From JANXVV01 sp038230975 (GTDB taxonomy: Bacteria; Planctomycetota; Phycisphaerae; Tepidisphaerales; Tepidisphaeraceae), in NCBI GenBank assembly GCA_038230975.1, contig JBBRMF010000020.1, positions 1-34,859 of the forward strand: a stretch of DNA of 34,859 nucleotides. The letters run 5' to 3'. The notes beneath the pieces are model-generated. The model was not told where the DNA came from, ran no database searches, and was given only the letters and a program-made list of their open reading frames with translations. The position numbers and the translations under genes are program-made. Shown piece after piece: positions 8,738 through 16,781 of the stretch. The number at the start of each line of letters is the position of its first letter. Position 1 is the stretch's first letter.

Positions 8738-10231
8738 TCAATACCGATAGTGATCCGACTTATACGGCCCTTCCACAGGCACACCAATATACTTAGCCTG
8801 TTCATCGGTAAGCTTCGTCAACTTCACACCGAGTTTGTCCAGATGCAGACGAGCGACCTTTTCGTCCAAATGCTTCGGCAGCACATAGACCTTCTTTTCA
8901 TACTTACCGAGGTTGGTGGCCAGTTCGATCTGGGCGATCGTCTGGTTCGTGAACGAGGCAGACATGACAAACGACGGATGACCGGTGGCGCAACCCAGAT
9001 TTAACAGGCGGCCTTCCGCGAGAATCAGTACGCTGTGGCCGTCCGGGAATGTGAACATATCGTACTGCGGTTTGATGTTGGTCTTCACCAGACCCTTCAC
9101 CTTTTTCAGACCGGCCATGTCGATCTCGTTATCGAAGTGACCGATGTTGCCGACGATCGCCTTGTCTTTCATCTTGGCCATGTGGTCGGCGGTGATGATG
9201 GAGAAATTGCCGGTGGTCGTGACGTAGAGGTCGGCGTAACTCAGCGTGTCTTCCAGCGGAAGCACTTGATAGCCTTCCATGGCCGCTTGCAACGCGCAGA
9301 TCGGATCGATCTCGGTGACGATCACGCGAGCGCCCTGGCCTTTCAGTGATTGGCAGCAACCTTTTCCGACATCGCCGTACCCGCAGACAACGGCAACCTT
9401 GCCGCTGACCATTACGTCGGTGGCGCGGAATAGCCCGTCGATGAGTGAATGACGACAGCCGTACAGGTTGTCGAACTTACTTTTCGTGACACTGTCGTTG
9501 ACGTTAATCGCCGGGAAAAGCAGCGTGCCGGCTTTCTGCATCTCGTACAGACGAAGCACGCCGGTGGTGGTTTCTTCACTGACCCCTTTGATGTGCCTGG
9601 CCATTTCCGTGAAGCCGTGCGGCGTTGCTTTCACCAGCTTGGCGAGCAACTGCAGAATCACTTTGTACTCTTCATTTTCCGTGGTTTCCGGACCCGGAAC
9701 TTTGCCTGTCTTTTCAAATTCCACGCCTTTGTGAACGAGCAATGTCACATCGCCACCGTCATCCACGATCTGGTGCGGGCCGGTACCATTCCCGAAATCG
9801 ATCGCGCGCTCGGTACACCACCAGTATTCTTCCAGCGTCTCACCCTTCCAGGCGAAAACGGGGACACCTTTAGGATTTTCAACGGTGCCGCCATTCTCCG
9901 GCCGACCCACCACAATTGCGGCGGCGGCATGATCCTGCGTACTGAAGATGTTGCACGAACACCAGCGTACTTCGGCACCGAGAATCGACAACGTTTCAAT
10001 CAGCACACCGGTCTGAATCGTCATGTGAAGCGAGCCGACAATTTTCAAACCTTTCAGGGGTTTGGTCTTGCCAAATTCAGCGCGGCAAGACATCAGGCCC
10101 GGCATCTCCTGTTCGGCCAAAACCAGTTCCTTACGGCCCCATTCGGCCAGCGAAAGGTCGGCCACTTTATATTCCAATCCCTTGGCCGCCGAAATATGAG
10201 ACTTGGCGGGCGGAGTCAACGTCTGTGTCAT
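8738..10231 (-). CDS. ahcY: Adenosylhomocysteinase (S-adenosylhomocysteine hydrolase)
   Basis: This 497-residue enzyme splits S-adenosylhomocysteine into adenosine and homocysteine, removing the product inhibitor of methyltransferases. Family features include 'GSLHMTIQTGVLIETLSILGA', 'CNIFSTQDHAAAAI', 'VDDGGDVTLLVHKG', the NAD-binding 'VAVVCGYGDVGKGCCQSLKG' and the C-terminal 'KLGVKLTKLTDEQAKYIGVP' ending in 'YKSDHYRY'. Length is close to the longer bacterial form, which carries an insertion of about 40 residues. It lies 215 bases downstream of an ArsR-methyltransferase gene in the same direction; that regulator type (SahR) is known to control ahcY in Proteobacteria. A hairpin-rich leader (10247-10305) precedes the start and a terminator follows at 8680-8706. 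Confidence 0.97.
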   Translation of the reverse strand: MTQTLTPPAKSHISAAKGLEYKVADLSLAEWGRKELVLAEQEMPGLMSCRAEFGKTKPLKGLKIVGSLHMTIQTGVLIETLSILGAEVRWCSCNIFSTQDHAAAAIVVGRPENGGTVENPKGVPVFAWKGETLEEYWWCTERAIDFGNGTGPHQIVDDGGDVTLLVHKGVEFEKTGKVPGPETTENEEYKVILQLLAKLVKATPHGFTEMARHIKGVSEETTTGVLRLYEMQKAGTLLFPAINVNDSVTKSKFDNLYGCRHSLIDGLFRATDVMVSGKVAVVCGYGDVGKGCCQSLKGQGARVIVTEIDPICALQAAMEGYQVLPLEDTLSYADLYVTTTGNFSIITADHMAKMKDKAIVGNIGHFDNEIDMAGLKKVKGLVKTNIKPQYDMFTFPDGHSVLILAEGRLLNLGCATGHPSFVMSASFTNQTIAQIELATNLGKYEKKVYVLPKHLDEKVARLHLDKLGVKLTKLTDEQAKYIGVPVEGPYKSDHYRY

Positions 10232-10246
10232 GATCAGTCCTTTGGT

Positions 10247-10305
10247 AGGGTCCGCACGGCGGACCGGTTTACATTTACAGTCAATGGGTCCGAAGTGCGG
10301 ACCCT
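10247..10305 (-). promoter_or_regulatory. ahcY leader with alternative hairpins or a REP-like repeat
   Basis: AGGGTCCGCAC (10247-10257) is the exact reverse complement of GTGCGGACCCT (10295-10305), an 11-bp long-range stem. Each arm can instead form its own local hairpin: GGTCCGC/GCGGACC (10249-10255 with 10259-10265) and GGGTCCG/CGGACCC (10286-10292 with 10298-10304). In the ahcY mRNA leader these are mutually exclusive folds, starting 16 bases before the start codon. This could be a translational or attenuation switch, or an inserted palindromic repeat. It does not match the SAH riboswitch consensus that I know. Confidence 0.45.
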
Positions 10306-10436
10306 AAAATTCTTCTTTTATTTCAACGCGTCGACCATCCGGGTCGCGGACGATAAAAGTTCGTCCCCAGCTCGATCCGCTCGGCCTCATCCAGCTTCAT
10401 TGCTTCCGACAAGATTTTTTCGGCTGTCTGCGTCAT
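10304..10436 (-). pseudogene. Chimeric gene remnant: antitoxin N-terminus joined to a VOC-like C-terminus
   Basis: An ATG at 10436 opens a 37-codon frame whose first 24 residues, 'TAEKILSEAMKLDEAERIEL', look like the start of the addiction-module component family (Pfam Unstab_antitox). It then degrades and stops at 10323. In another frame across the same bases, ending at a TAG at 10304, is 'GRTFIVRDPDGRRVEIKEEF', which resembles the C-terminal metal-binding strand of glyoxalase/VOC proteins. The likeliest reading is a deletion that fused the ends of two unrelated lost genes in the sahR-ahcY gap. Both identifications rest on very short stretches. Confidence 0.35.
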
Positions 10437-10445
10437 GGAAGTATT

Positions 10446-11411
10446 CTATCCCTTCTTCCCCACCGCCAAAAACAACGCCGGGCCCTTCACATTCGGCTCC
10501 GGTGGCAGCGGTCGACAGGCCACGTTCGACAATCCCGCATCCACCATCATTTTTTCCATCAACGCCAGATCGAACCCCGCATGCTGCTGTTCCATTTGCC
10601 TTCGAAAATCCTCGCGATCGTGCGGCAACAGATCGATCAACACGGCTTTCCCGCCCGGTTTTAAGATCCGAACCATTTCGCGAACGGCGGCCTGCGGAGC
10701 GGCAAGGTACGTCAGCACCAGTACCATCATCGCCGCGTTACAGGTACCATCTTCAATCGGGAGCGATTCAAGATCACCACTCCTAAGATCGACATTATCC
10801 AAGCCATCCAATCGTTTTTGCGCGGCCTTCAACATCGCGGCGGAGTTATCGACCGCGATCACCTGCTTCACATGCCCGGCAAGTTCCGCCGTCAGCGGAC
10901 CCGTGCCACAACCCAGGTCGGCCACAACATAATTATCGGGCAGGAGCGACAACATCGCAGAGGTCGTAAAACGGGAGCCATAAAGCTCGCTGCGAAGCTT
11001 GTCCCATAAACCCGCTGCGCCCGCGAAAAATGCCTGGCTGTCTTTTTGCTTATCGCGTAAATGTCGTATTAGCCGCGATTCATCCTGCTGAGTGGTGATC
11101 CAATCAGCCGTTTGCTCGCGGGCAAGCACCCAGAGCTTGCGGGCCGTGATATCCAGTTCGTCCAAAATCGTGCGATAGAGATTCGTGGTTCCCTGCCGTC
11201 GGCTGCGAGTCCAGGCATGATCGCTCAAAACTTTTAAATGCCGACTCACCGTCGACTGCGGCAACTGCAACACATCGCACAACTCGACCACCCCTAATTC
11301 ATGCCGCTCCAGCAATCGAAGCAGCCGCAAGCGAGTAGGGTCGGCCAGGGACTCCATCCATCCCAGGAGAGAATCAGGCTGCGAAGATGTTGACACGGCA
11401 ATCCTATTCAT
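10446..11411 (-). CDS. ArsR-family regulator fused to a SAM-methyltransferase domain (SahR-like)
   Basis: This 321-residue two-domain protein has an N-terminal ArsR winged helix ('ADPTRLRLLRLLERHELGVV', then 'LQLPQSTVSRHLKVLSDHAW', about residues 22-70). The C-terminal class I methyltransferase fold has motif I 'VVADLGCGTGPLT' near residue 165, an acidic post-I residue in 'VIAVDNS' and 'EMVRILKPGGKAVLIDLLP'. The same architecture is found in SahR, where the second domain senses S-adenosylhomocysteine or SAM and controls methionine-cycle genes. Its position directly upstream of ahcY supports that role. It has its own promoter (11432-11460) with a palindrome over the -10 box. A true methyltransferase activity cannot be excluded. 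Confidence 0.85.
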   Translation of the reverse strand: MNRIAVSTSSQPDSLLGWMESLADPTRLRLLRLLERHELGVVELCDVLQLPQSTVSRHLKVLSDHAWTRSRRQGTTNLYRTILDELDITARKLWVLAREQTADWITTQQDESRLIRHLRDKQKDSQAFFAGAAGLWDKLRSELYGSRFTTSAMLSLLPDNYVVADLGCGTGPLTAELAGHVKQVIAVDNSAAMLKAAQKRLDGLDNVDLRSGDLESLPIEDGTCNAAMMVLVLTYLAAPQAAVREMVRILKPGGKAVLIDLLPHDREDFRRQMEQQHAGFDLALMEKMMVDAGLSNVACRPLPPEPNVKGPALFLAVGKKG

Positions 11412-11420
11412 TCATCCTTC

Positions 11421-11460
11421 CATCCGGATGTATTGTTGTTTCAATATCTCGCTTTGTCAA
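11421..11460 (-). promoter_or_regulatory. sahR-ahcY promoter with candidate operator
   Basis: On the minus strand TTGACA (11455-11460) is a perfect -35 box, followed after 17 bases by AACAAT (11432-11437) as -10. An inverted repeat, TATTG-6-CAATA (11431-11446), overlaps the -10 box, and a second palindrome CATCCGGATG lies at 11421-11430 between it and the start codon at 11411. Either could be the binding site for the regulator encoded next, which would give autoregulation. Confidence 0.6.
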
Positions 11461-11494
11461 GAAAGAAATTCCAATTGTAGTTGGTTGTTGTAGT

Positions 11495-11535
11495 TGGTCA
11501 GCCTACTTGGCATTACTGGTCACGTACTTGGCACA
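11495..11535 (+). repeat. Left transposon end: two transposase-site repeats
   Basis: TGGTCAGCCTACTTGGCA (11495-11512) and TGGTCACGTACTTGGCA (11517-11533) are near-identical direct repeats, 22 bases start to start. The second, extended by CA, matches the right end at 18696-18708 in inverted orientation over 13 bases. The end lies about 35 bases upstream of the sahR -35 box. Confidence 0.7.
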
Positions 11536-11615
11536 GGCCTTCTGAGCGCACCGGAAGCCGAACCCCGTCCGGGTCGGCATTTTAGACGATCCGCCATCGT
11601 CGTTTGAACGACCTT

Positions 11616-12149
11616 TTAAGGCCGTTCGATAAGCACATTCTCAGCATTGCGCCGAGCTTTTTGGGGCAAGGTGGGAGCTAGTTCGCGGCGCAGCGATTGT
11701 GCCGCCAACCAGTATTCGCAAACGCAGTCGCCAGTGTCTTTCACCTCGCGGAGCGCGAAGTAATACGCGGTTTCAAACCGAGGGGTGAACGATTTGTATT
11801 TACTCGCAATGGCGTGGTTCCAGCCGAGCTTGATGAAGTTTAAGAATGCAGCGAACGGTGACAGATCGACTTTGCAGTCCGGATGCGATCGACGGTCAAT
11901 TAACGCCGCCAGACGGCCTAAGCGATAGACGCGGCGGTATCTTTGGATCGTTGTCGGTGATACTCGGAACCCTCGCCCACGGAGCACTTCCGAATACGTG
12001 GCGACGATGTCCCCGGCTCTTAAACCCATTCCTTTCCCTTCATCGATCATCGTGTTGACTTCTTGAACGATCCGGAGACGGCGAATCGTCCGCGCGCGAT
12101 CCCTGGGCATGAGGCCAGCGAGCTCGGGATATTGACGATCGGTGTGCAT
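11616..12149 (-). CDS. Small helix-turn-helix protein of the transposition operon, unknown
   Basis: This 177-residue basic protein follows the MuB-like ATPase by 7 bases, so it is the last gene of the transposition operon and lies nearest the left end. Around residues 45-85 it has 'AGDIVATYSEVLRGRGFRVS' followed by 'PTTIQRYRRVYRLGRLAAL', a helix-turn-helix pattern similar to the N-terminal binding domains of rve-type transposases. The C-terminal half contains several aromatic helices ('RFETAYYFALREV') and no recognised family. I infer DNA binding in transposition or target choice; it does not look like TniQ or TnsD, as no zinc-finger cysteine pattern is seen. Confidence 0.6.
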   Translation of the reverse strand: MHTDRQYPELAGLMPRDRARTIRRLRIVQEVNTMIDEGKGMGLRAGDIVATYSEVLRGRGFRVSPTTIQRYRRVYRLGRLAALIDRRSHPDCKVDLSPFAAFLNFIKLGWNHAIASKYKSFTPRFETAYYFALREVKDTGDCVCEYWLAAQSLRRELAPTLPQKARRNAENVLIERP

Positions 12150-12156
12150 CCGTTGG

Positions 12157-13335
12157 TTATCCCACCCTCGCCACCGGCTTGGTTTCGGAATCGTTCAGAC
12201 TGCCCTGCACGGCTGAGAAGTCGCGACGGGAGACAAGCAACTGATGGGCGCTTTGCAGCATCGCACCGGTCAGCACGTCGCCACGGCTTGCGTGGATCTT
12301 CGTGGCGATGATCACCAGATTGCGACACGTACGCAGGGCCCCGCTGTCGGGGAGGTTCGCCAGCTTCAATAGATACTGCGCGGCATCGGGGGCCAATCGC
12401 ATTTGACTCTTGGCAAACACTCGGCGGATTTCTTCGAGCGTATACAGTGGTTCCCCACCATCGCCGCCACCATCCCCCGTGCCCGTGAAGTCGCTCAGAT
12501 CCCGGGCGATGCAAACACGGCTGCGGATCTGCGAAAGGGGTTCGCGGCCTTTGGCCCGGCCACGGTCCAGATACGCCACGAGATCGATAGTGCCGCTCCA
12601 CAACATCGGAACGCCCGTTGCATCGTACAGATCACGCAACACGTGCAGGGCTTTGTCCTCGCAGGATCCACAGAGCTTGTGAATCTCATCGATAATGATC
12701 AGTCGCGGCGTACCTCGGAGGATTTGTTCGAGGCGAAGGGTGAGGGCGCGCTGACCATCGTTACAATTCACGCGCAGGCCGATGCCCGTCGCGATCGCCT
12801 GCAGCACGCCCAGCGGCGTCGTGACCGATGTCTTGATCGACACGAAGCATGAACCGGGCTTGTCGGCAGCGATCACCTGCAGGGCTAAAGTCTTGCCGAT
12901 GCCCGCCCAGCCGTAGATCAGGCCGATGCCCTTCAACGCCGTGGCGACTTCGGCCACCGTGCGGATTGATTCCGCCACGCGCGTCATCACAAATTCGGTC
13001 GGGCGGGGCGTCGTCTCCCGTTTCAATTCCGCTTCCAACCATTTGTCCAGGTCGATCGCGTGATCCTGCCATCGCGGCACATAATGGCCGTTCACCAGGG
13101 AGCCCAGCGTCGTGACACCGATGCCGATGCTCCGGGCGATTTCCTTCCACTTAAGGGAATTGCGTTCCTGATACGCACGAACCGCTTCTATCACCGCGTG
13201 GGCCACGGGCTGCGTGACGTTCTGCGGATCGGTATCATCCGGAATGAGGCGCGATGCCCCTTTGATCCTCGAATCATCGCGGAGCTGCTCGAATGCCGCT
13301 TTGCCCGGCGCTTTGTGATGGTCAAAGAATTTCAT
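12157..13335 (-). CDS. MuB/TnsC-like AAA ATPase (transposition target-selector)
   Basis: This 392-residue protein has an N-terminal helix-turn-helix ('LKWKEIARSIGIGVTTLGSL', about residues 62-82), as MuB has. The ATPase domain shows Walker A 'GWAGIGKTLAL' (near residue 143), Walker B 'RLIIIDEIHKL' (near 213) and arginine-rich stretches beyond. MuB-type ATPases form filaments on DNA, choose target DNA and activate the MuA transposase. The start codon at 13333-13335 overlaps the transposase stop in ATGA, so translation is coupled. The gene is intact although its transposase partner is broken. The closest named relatives by layout are MuB and the TniB/TnsC group. Confidence 0.85.
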   Translation of the reverse strand: MKFFDHHKAPGKAAFEQLRDDSRIKGASRLIPDDTDPQNVTQPVAHAVIEAVRAYQERNSLKWKEIARSIGIGVTTLGSLVNGHYVPRWQDHAIDLDKWLEAELKRETTPRPTEFVMTRVAESIRTVAEVATALKGIGLIYGWAGIGKTLALQVIAADKPGSCFVSIKTSVTTPLGVLQAIATGIGLRVNCNDGQRALTLRLEQILRGTPRLIIIDEIHKLCGSCEDKALHVLRDLYDATGVPMLWSGTIDLVAYLDRGRAKGREPLSQIRSRVCIARDLSDFTGTGDGGGDGGEPLYTLEEIRRVFAKSQMRLAPDAAQYLLKLANLPDSGALRTCRNLVIIATKIHASRGDVLTGAMLQSAHQLLVSRRDFSAVQGSLNDSETKPVARVG

Positions 13336-15225
13336 TCCGCGTCCCCCGGCCGCTTGGGTGAGAATGCTTTCATCAACTGCGCAAACGTGTCAGTCGGCGA
13401 ATGATTCGCAGATTGACGTACTTCGTCTTCAGTCGGGCGAAACTTGTCACCAACAGCTTCGAGAAATGACATAGACTCCGCCCCCGCCGCCTTGCGGAGT
13501 TCTGCATTGCCAACGGCGTTGGTGAGTTCCCGCATTACTTCCGCCGTCGCCACCCGTGAATGAATGGGGACGATGGACCCGGGACCCTCGGGCGGCGGCG
13601 GGGGATTGTTTTTTCGGTTTTCCTCGGCACGATCCGCAGCTGCAGCAATCATCATCGTGGGAAGGTCGAAATGCATGCGGGTGCGACGCTGGTAGTATTC
13701 ACCCAGAAGCTTTCGATGCGAGGCCATCGCACGATTCGCTTCGCTCAGTTCCTTGACCCCCGCGTTCGCAGGCAGACGATCATTGGACGGGGCGATACAG
13801 ATAAACTCATCGTTCGTTGAATAGACCATCACATGACTGATGTCGTTGATGTTCACTCGGAGGTAAACCTCTTGCCCGAGTTTGTCGAATAGCTGGGGAC
13901 ATTTTTGCCCGTACCGAATGCCACGGTACACGACTCCATTCTTTCCCACCTTCAATGGACGCGTCTCGGGCATCAAGAGTAATTCCAGCATATCCGGTGA
14001 AGTGGTTCGCTTTGATGCTCCATTCCAGCTTGCGGCGAAAACCTGCTCGGGACTTCGACCGTTCATCGAGTCGCCCGAGTGAGGGGAGGCATTGTATGCC
14101 GACTCCACCCACTGCTGGAACTTCTCCACGAAATCCGCAAGCTCAGGGGCATTCCCTTTGTCCAATTGTGCCTGAAGACTCTCGGGTTTGTTCTCCGGCT
14201 TGTTGCCGCAGTACGTGGGCCACAGATCGCTGAACTGCTTGCAGAGCGTGGCGAAAAGCCGTTCGATGGGTTTGCTTTGACCATGATACGGTTTGGCGTG
14301 GGTGACTTTGCAGCCAAGGCGGTTCAGCACACCCGTTATCCTCCCAACCGGTCAACCACGGGCGCACTAACTTATTCCCATCGCGGACGATCACGTCGAA
14401 CTGGTGATGATCCCCACACCAGATTTCATTGGAATGCAGCGTTGAATAGTCCCGCTCAATCGACGGCTGCGCTTTCGCCAGGTAGGCATCTTCGCCCAGT
14501 CGATATTTGATCACGACGCGTTGCGGAATCTTCGCAAGATACCGCCGCGCGGTGCGATAGCTTCGCCGCGTCCAGCCGTTCGTCTTGGCCGCGTGGTCGG
14601 CCATCTGGAAGACACTCTTCTTAGTGGGCTTGTTCAGCGACAACCACAAATCCCTGAGCATGCTGAAAAATGGATCGCCTTCTACATCCGGCTCCGACTC
14701 ACCCGGCGACAATGCCTTTCGATCGCGTCGACCGTCGACGATTCCCGCAAATCCATCGGGATTAAATTTTTCGTACCACCGATGAAGCGTTCTGTGGGAA
14801 ATCTTTTGTTTCTCGACCAGGTTGTGGCAATGCACGAAATGCATCGTGACTTTTAGTTCCGTCTTGCCATCGCGAACGCCTCTGGCTTTCTCGCGTTCCC
14901 ATTCATCCAGTATCTTCTTGCGAGTCTGCAACACCTCCCGATGCTTGCCACTGAGCCTGCGCATGTCGAAGGAAATCTGATCGGGGAACTGAATGCGGGA
15001 CAGGCCGGGGTCCGCATCTTCCCGCACATACCAGCACGATTTTCCCCGCCCCTCTGGTCTGCGCATTTCGGCCAGTCGAGCCAGTTCCCATTCAGCCCGG
15101 CAACGAGTCGTTACCATCCGCTCGCTGACGCCCAGGCGAGCCGCAGCGGTGGCTACGTCGATCCACCGAATTCCCTTGGGGGCCGGGGGTGGGGTGATGC
15201 TGGAAGGTGCCAATTGAAGGGCCAT
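13332..15225 (-). pseudogene. MuA-like DDE transposase, frame-broken with the second catalytic Asp missing
   Basis: From 15225 the first frame has an N-terminal binding domain ('WIDVATAAARLGVSERMVTT'), a second helix-turn-helix region ('KISHRTLHRWYEKFNPDGFA') and the first catalytic aspartate in 'EIWCGDHHQFDVIV', and reaches 'RPWLTGWED' near 14350. The second frame takes up at 'GVLNRLGCKVTHAKPYHGQS' and gives the catalytic glutamate in 'KPIERLF', a Mu-type C-terminal barrel ('LRVNINDISHVMVYS') and a tail likely to contact the ATPase. In MuA about 80 residues separate the matching motifs, including the second aspartate ('IDN'). Here they are missing, so a deletion near 14337-14345 both removed them and shifted the frame. 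No catalysis is expected. Confidence 0.8.
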
Positions 15226-15248
15226 CGGGTTACAACCTTAGGACTCAT

Positions 15249-15908
15249 TCACGCAGCGGCATACGCACGCCGGTTCAACATGCATTCGTTCTCGGCAGAG
15301 GCGATTTCGCGGGTGTCGGGCGACACACGATCAGCGGGGTTCATATCCCGCTGCGCCAGAAATTTGCCGATCGCGTCGGCCTCCTCACGGCGTTCATCCA
15401 GGTCGACACTGCCGCAATTGTCGCTGATGAGTTTTTGCCAATCGCGCTCAACGCAATCTTTCAGCTGATCGATCGCGGCGAGCACGCTGCCGAGCGATGC
15501 GCCTTCGCTGATCGTCAAACAGACGCTCGGACCCGCCGAACCGCCAAACTCAAAATCGTGAACCGCGATCATGCTGCTAGCGCTGTCATCGGTGGTGGGT
15601 CTGACTTCCAACGACAGCACTCGGTGAATGCCTTCGGATTCGATACACGCCAGCAAATTTTCGCGGCTGTGATGTCGCGGCTGAACGGCCCAGCCGTTCA
15701 TGACGTGCTTCAACTTCCCAGCCGGCATGGCGTAGAACGCGGCGTGGCATTTTTCCAGCTTGCGCGGGTCGGGCTGGGTGTCATCGGCGGTGTAGACGGT
15801 CGATTCGAGCATTCGCCGAACCGGGTCGGTCTCGGGCAGACGACGGCACAAATAGGCGAGGGATTCGACCTGAACCCAAAGATCCTCTTGCAGTGGTGTG
15901 AGCGGCAT
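15249..15908 (-). CDS. Unknown protein encoded ahead of the transposase
   Basis: A 219-residue protein if translation begins at the methionine of 'MPLTPLQEDLWVQVESLAYL'. The frame is open to 16034, but the leader there is rich in Pro, Ser and Arg and looks non-coding. It is mostly helical and acidic, with a central strand-rich part ('VHDFEFGGSAGPSVCLTISE') and a charged tail ('RDWQKLISDN..SVDLDERREEAD'). It ends 23 bases before the transposase start and is probably the first gene of the leftward transposition operon. I recognise no family. Given its place it may assist or regulate transposition, which is inference only. Confidence 0.55.
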   Translation of the reverse strand: MPLTPLQEDLWVQVESLAYLCRRLPETDPVRRMLESTVYTADDTQPDPRKLEKCHAAFYAMPAGKLKHVMNGWAVQPRHHSRENLLACIESEGIHRVLSLEVRPTTDDSASSMIAVHDFEFGGSAGPSVCLTISEGASLGSVLAAIDQLKDCVERDWQKLISDNCGSVDLDERREEADAIGKFLAQRDMNPADRVSPDTREIASAENECMLNRRAYAAA

Positions 15909-16175
15909 AAGATTCCATTCTTGTGACGAGAGGGGCATAGCGGATGGCTCCGGCCATCCGGATGGATCGGAATCCTCCCCAGCGAGCCGCAGAGCGGCGA
16001 TCGGCCTCGCGGGCGACTTACAGGACCGCTTCATGCGGCCATCGTGCGTCAGCGTCGATCAGGCGAGGAAGTTTTTGAAAGATCTTCATTGAAGCTTTAA
16101 TTACAGTTCAAAGTTATTTGAGGGTCTCGAAGGCCAGAGGTTGTGTGGCGGTTGTGTCCATTCAGTTTTCCCGAT

Positions 16176-16769
16176 TCAGGAATTAAGCCGAGCCACTGTC
16201 ACGTTTTCACGGGGGAGGCGGGCCGTCGCCATATGCAGAGCACTTGCAACGATCCACCCACCCAACGTTGGATGAGAGCCTCTGTACTCTCGGATGGTCC
16301 GCTGGATTTCAGCATGCAGTTCAATCGCATCGCCGCTCCAGCGGTTCCCGTTGCGGATCGCACGGATCAAGCTGATCGCATCCCGTGAAGTCTCGGGTGG
16401 GTTTTCGACCAGTTTCATGGCGACAACGTGCATGGCCTTGATGTCATGCATTCTCCCGAGTTCAGCGAGAACTGTTTCCTTCACACCGTTGGTGCCGATG
16501 CCAAACCACTTCCATTTCGGATCGTCGTTGTTGAAAAGTGAAATCGCCCGGCCCATGTAAATCTTGTTTTGCAATCCGCGTACGCTCTTGACCTTGGGAC
16601 AGACGCTTCTGATTTTGTCCAGATTGATTTCTACGAATTTTCTAGGCCTTCCGACCCTGAGCGCACCTGAGGGAACGTTTTCCGAAATAGGAACAGTCTG
16701 CCCGTTCGCACGGGCAGACTGGCCGATCATCGAGCGCGACTGGACTACGCCAGTCCCTCGCTCTGTCAC
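16176..16769 (-). CDS. Unknown protein with AT-hook-like GRPRK, divergent from the sigma-like gene
   Basis: Up to 197 residues. The part that looks coding starts near 'GRPRKFVEINLDKIRSVCPK' (about residue 40), where GRPRK resembles an AT-hook. It continues with helices such as 'GVKETVLAELGRMHDIKAMH' and 'SRDAISLIRAIRNGNRWSGD'. The exact start is unclear because a strong palindrome (16694-16721) lies within the first 25 codons. It faces away from the sigma-like gene starting 13 bases away. Size, the basic N-terminus and a possible recognition helix suggest a DNA-binding regulator of the element, but no family is recognised. Confidence 0.5.
   Translation of the reverse strand: MTERGTGVVQSRSMIGQSARANGQTVPISENVPSGALRVGRPRKFVEINLDKIRSVCPKVKSVRGLQNKIYMGRAISLFNNDDPKWKWFGIGTNGVKETVLAELGRMHDIKAMHVVAMKLVENPPETSRDAISLIRAIRNGNRWSGDAIELHAEIQRTIREYRGSHPTLGGWIVASALHMATARLPRENVTVARLNS
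16694..16721. repeat. 11-bp-arm palindrome between divergent transposon genes
   Basis: CAGTCTGCCCG (16694-16704) pairs perfectly with CGGGCAGACTG (16711-16721) around the loop TTCGCA. It sits at the junction of the two divergent gene sets of the transposon, so it could be an operator for both, or a hairpin in the 5' part of the leftward mRNA. A smaller inverted repeat, GACTGG-6-CCAGTC, follows near 16738-16755. Confidence 0.5.
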
Positions 16770-16781
16770 TCCGTTCAGAGC

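Noticed and set aside
10247..10305. SAH riboswitch in front of ahcY
   Set aside because: The hairpins do not carry the conserved pseudoknot core known for SAH riboswitches; kept only as an unclassified leader structure.
9449..10786. A 445-codon plus-strand open frame opposite ahcY
   Set aside because: It lies antisense to a certain gene, has no recognisable motif and is a by-product of ahcY codon use.
14330..14350. Programmed ribosomal frameshift in the transposase
   Set aside because: No slippery heptamer is apparent and a conserved catalytic segment is missing at the junction, so deletion is the better explanation.
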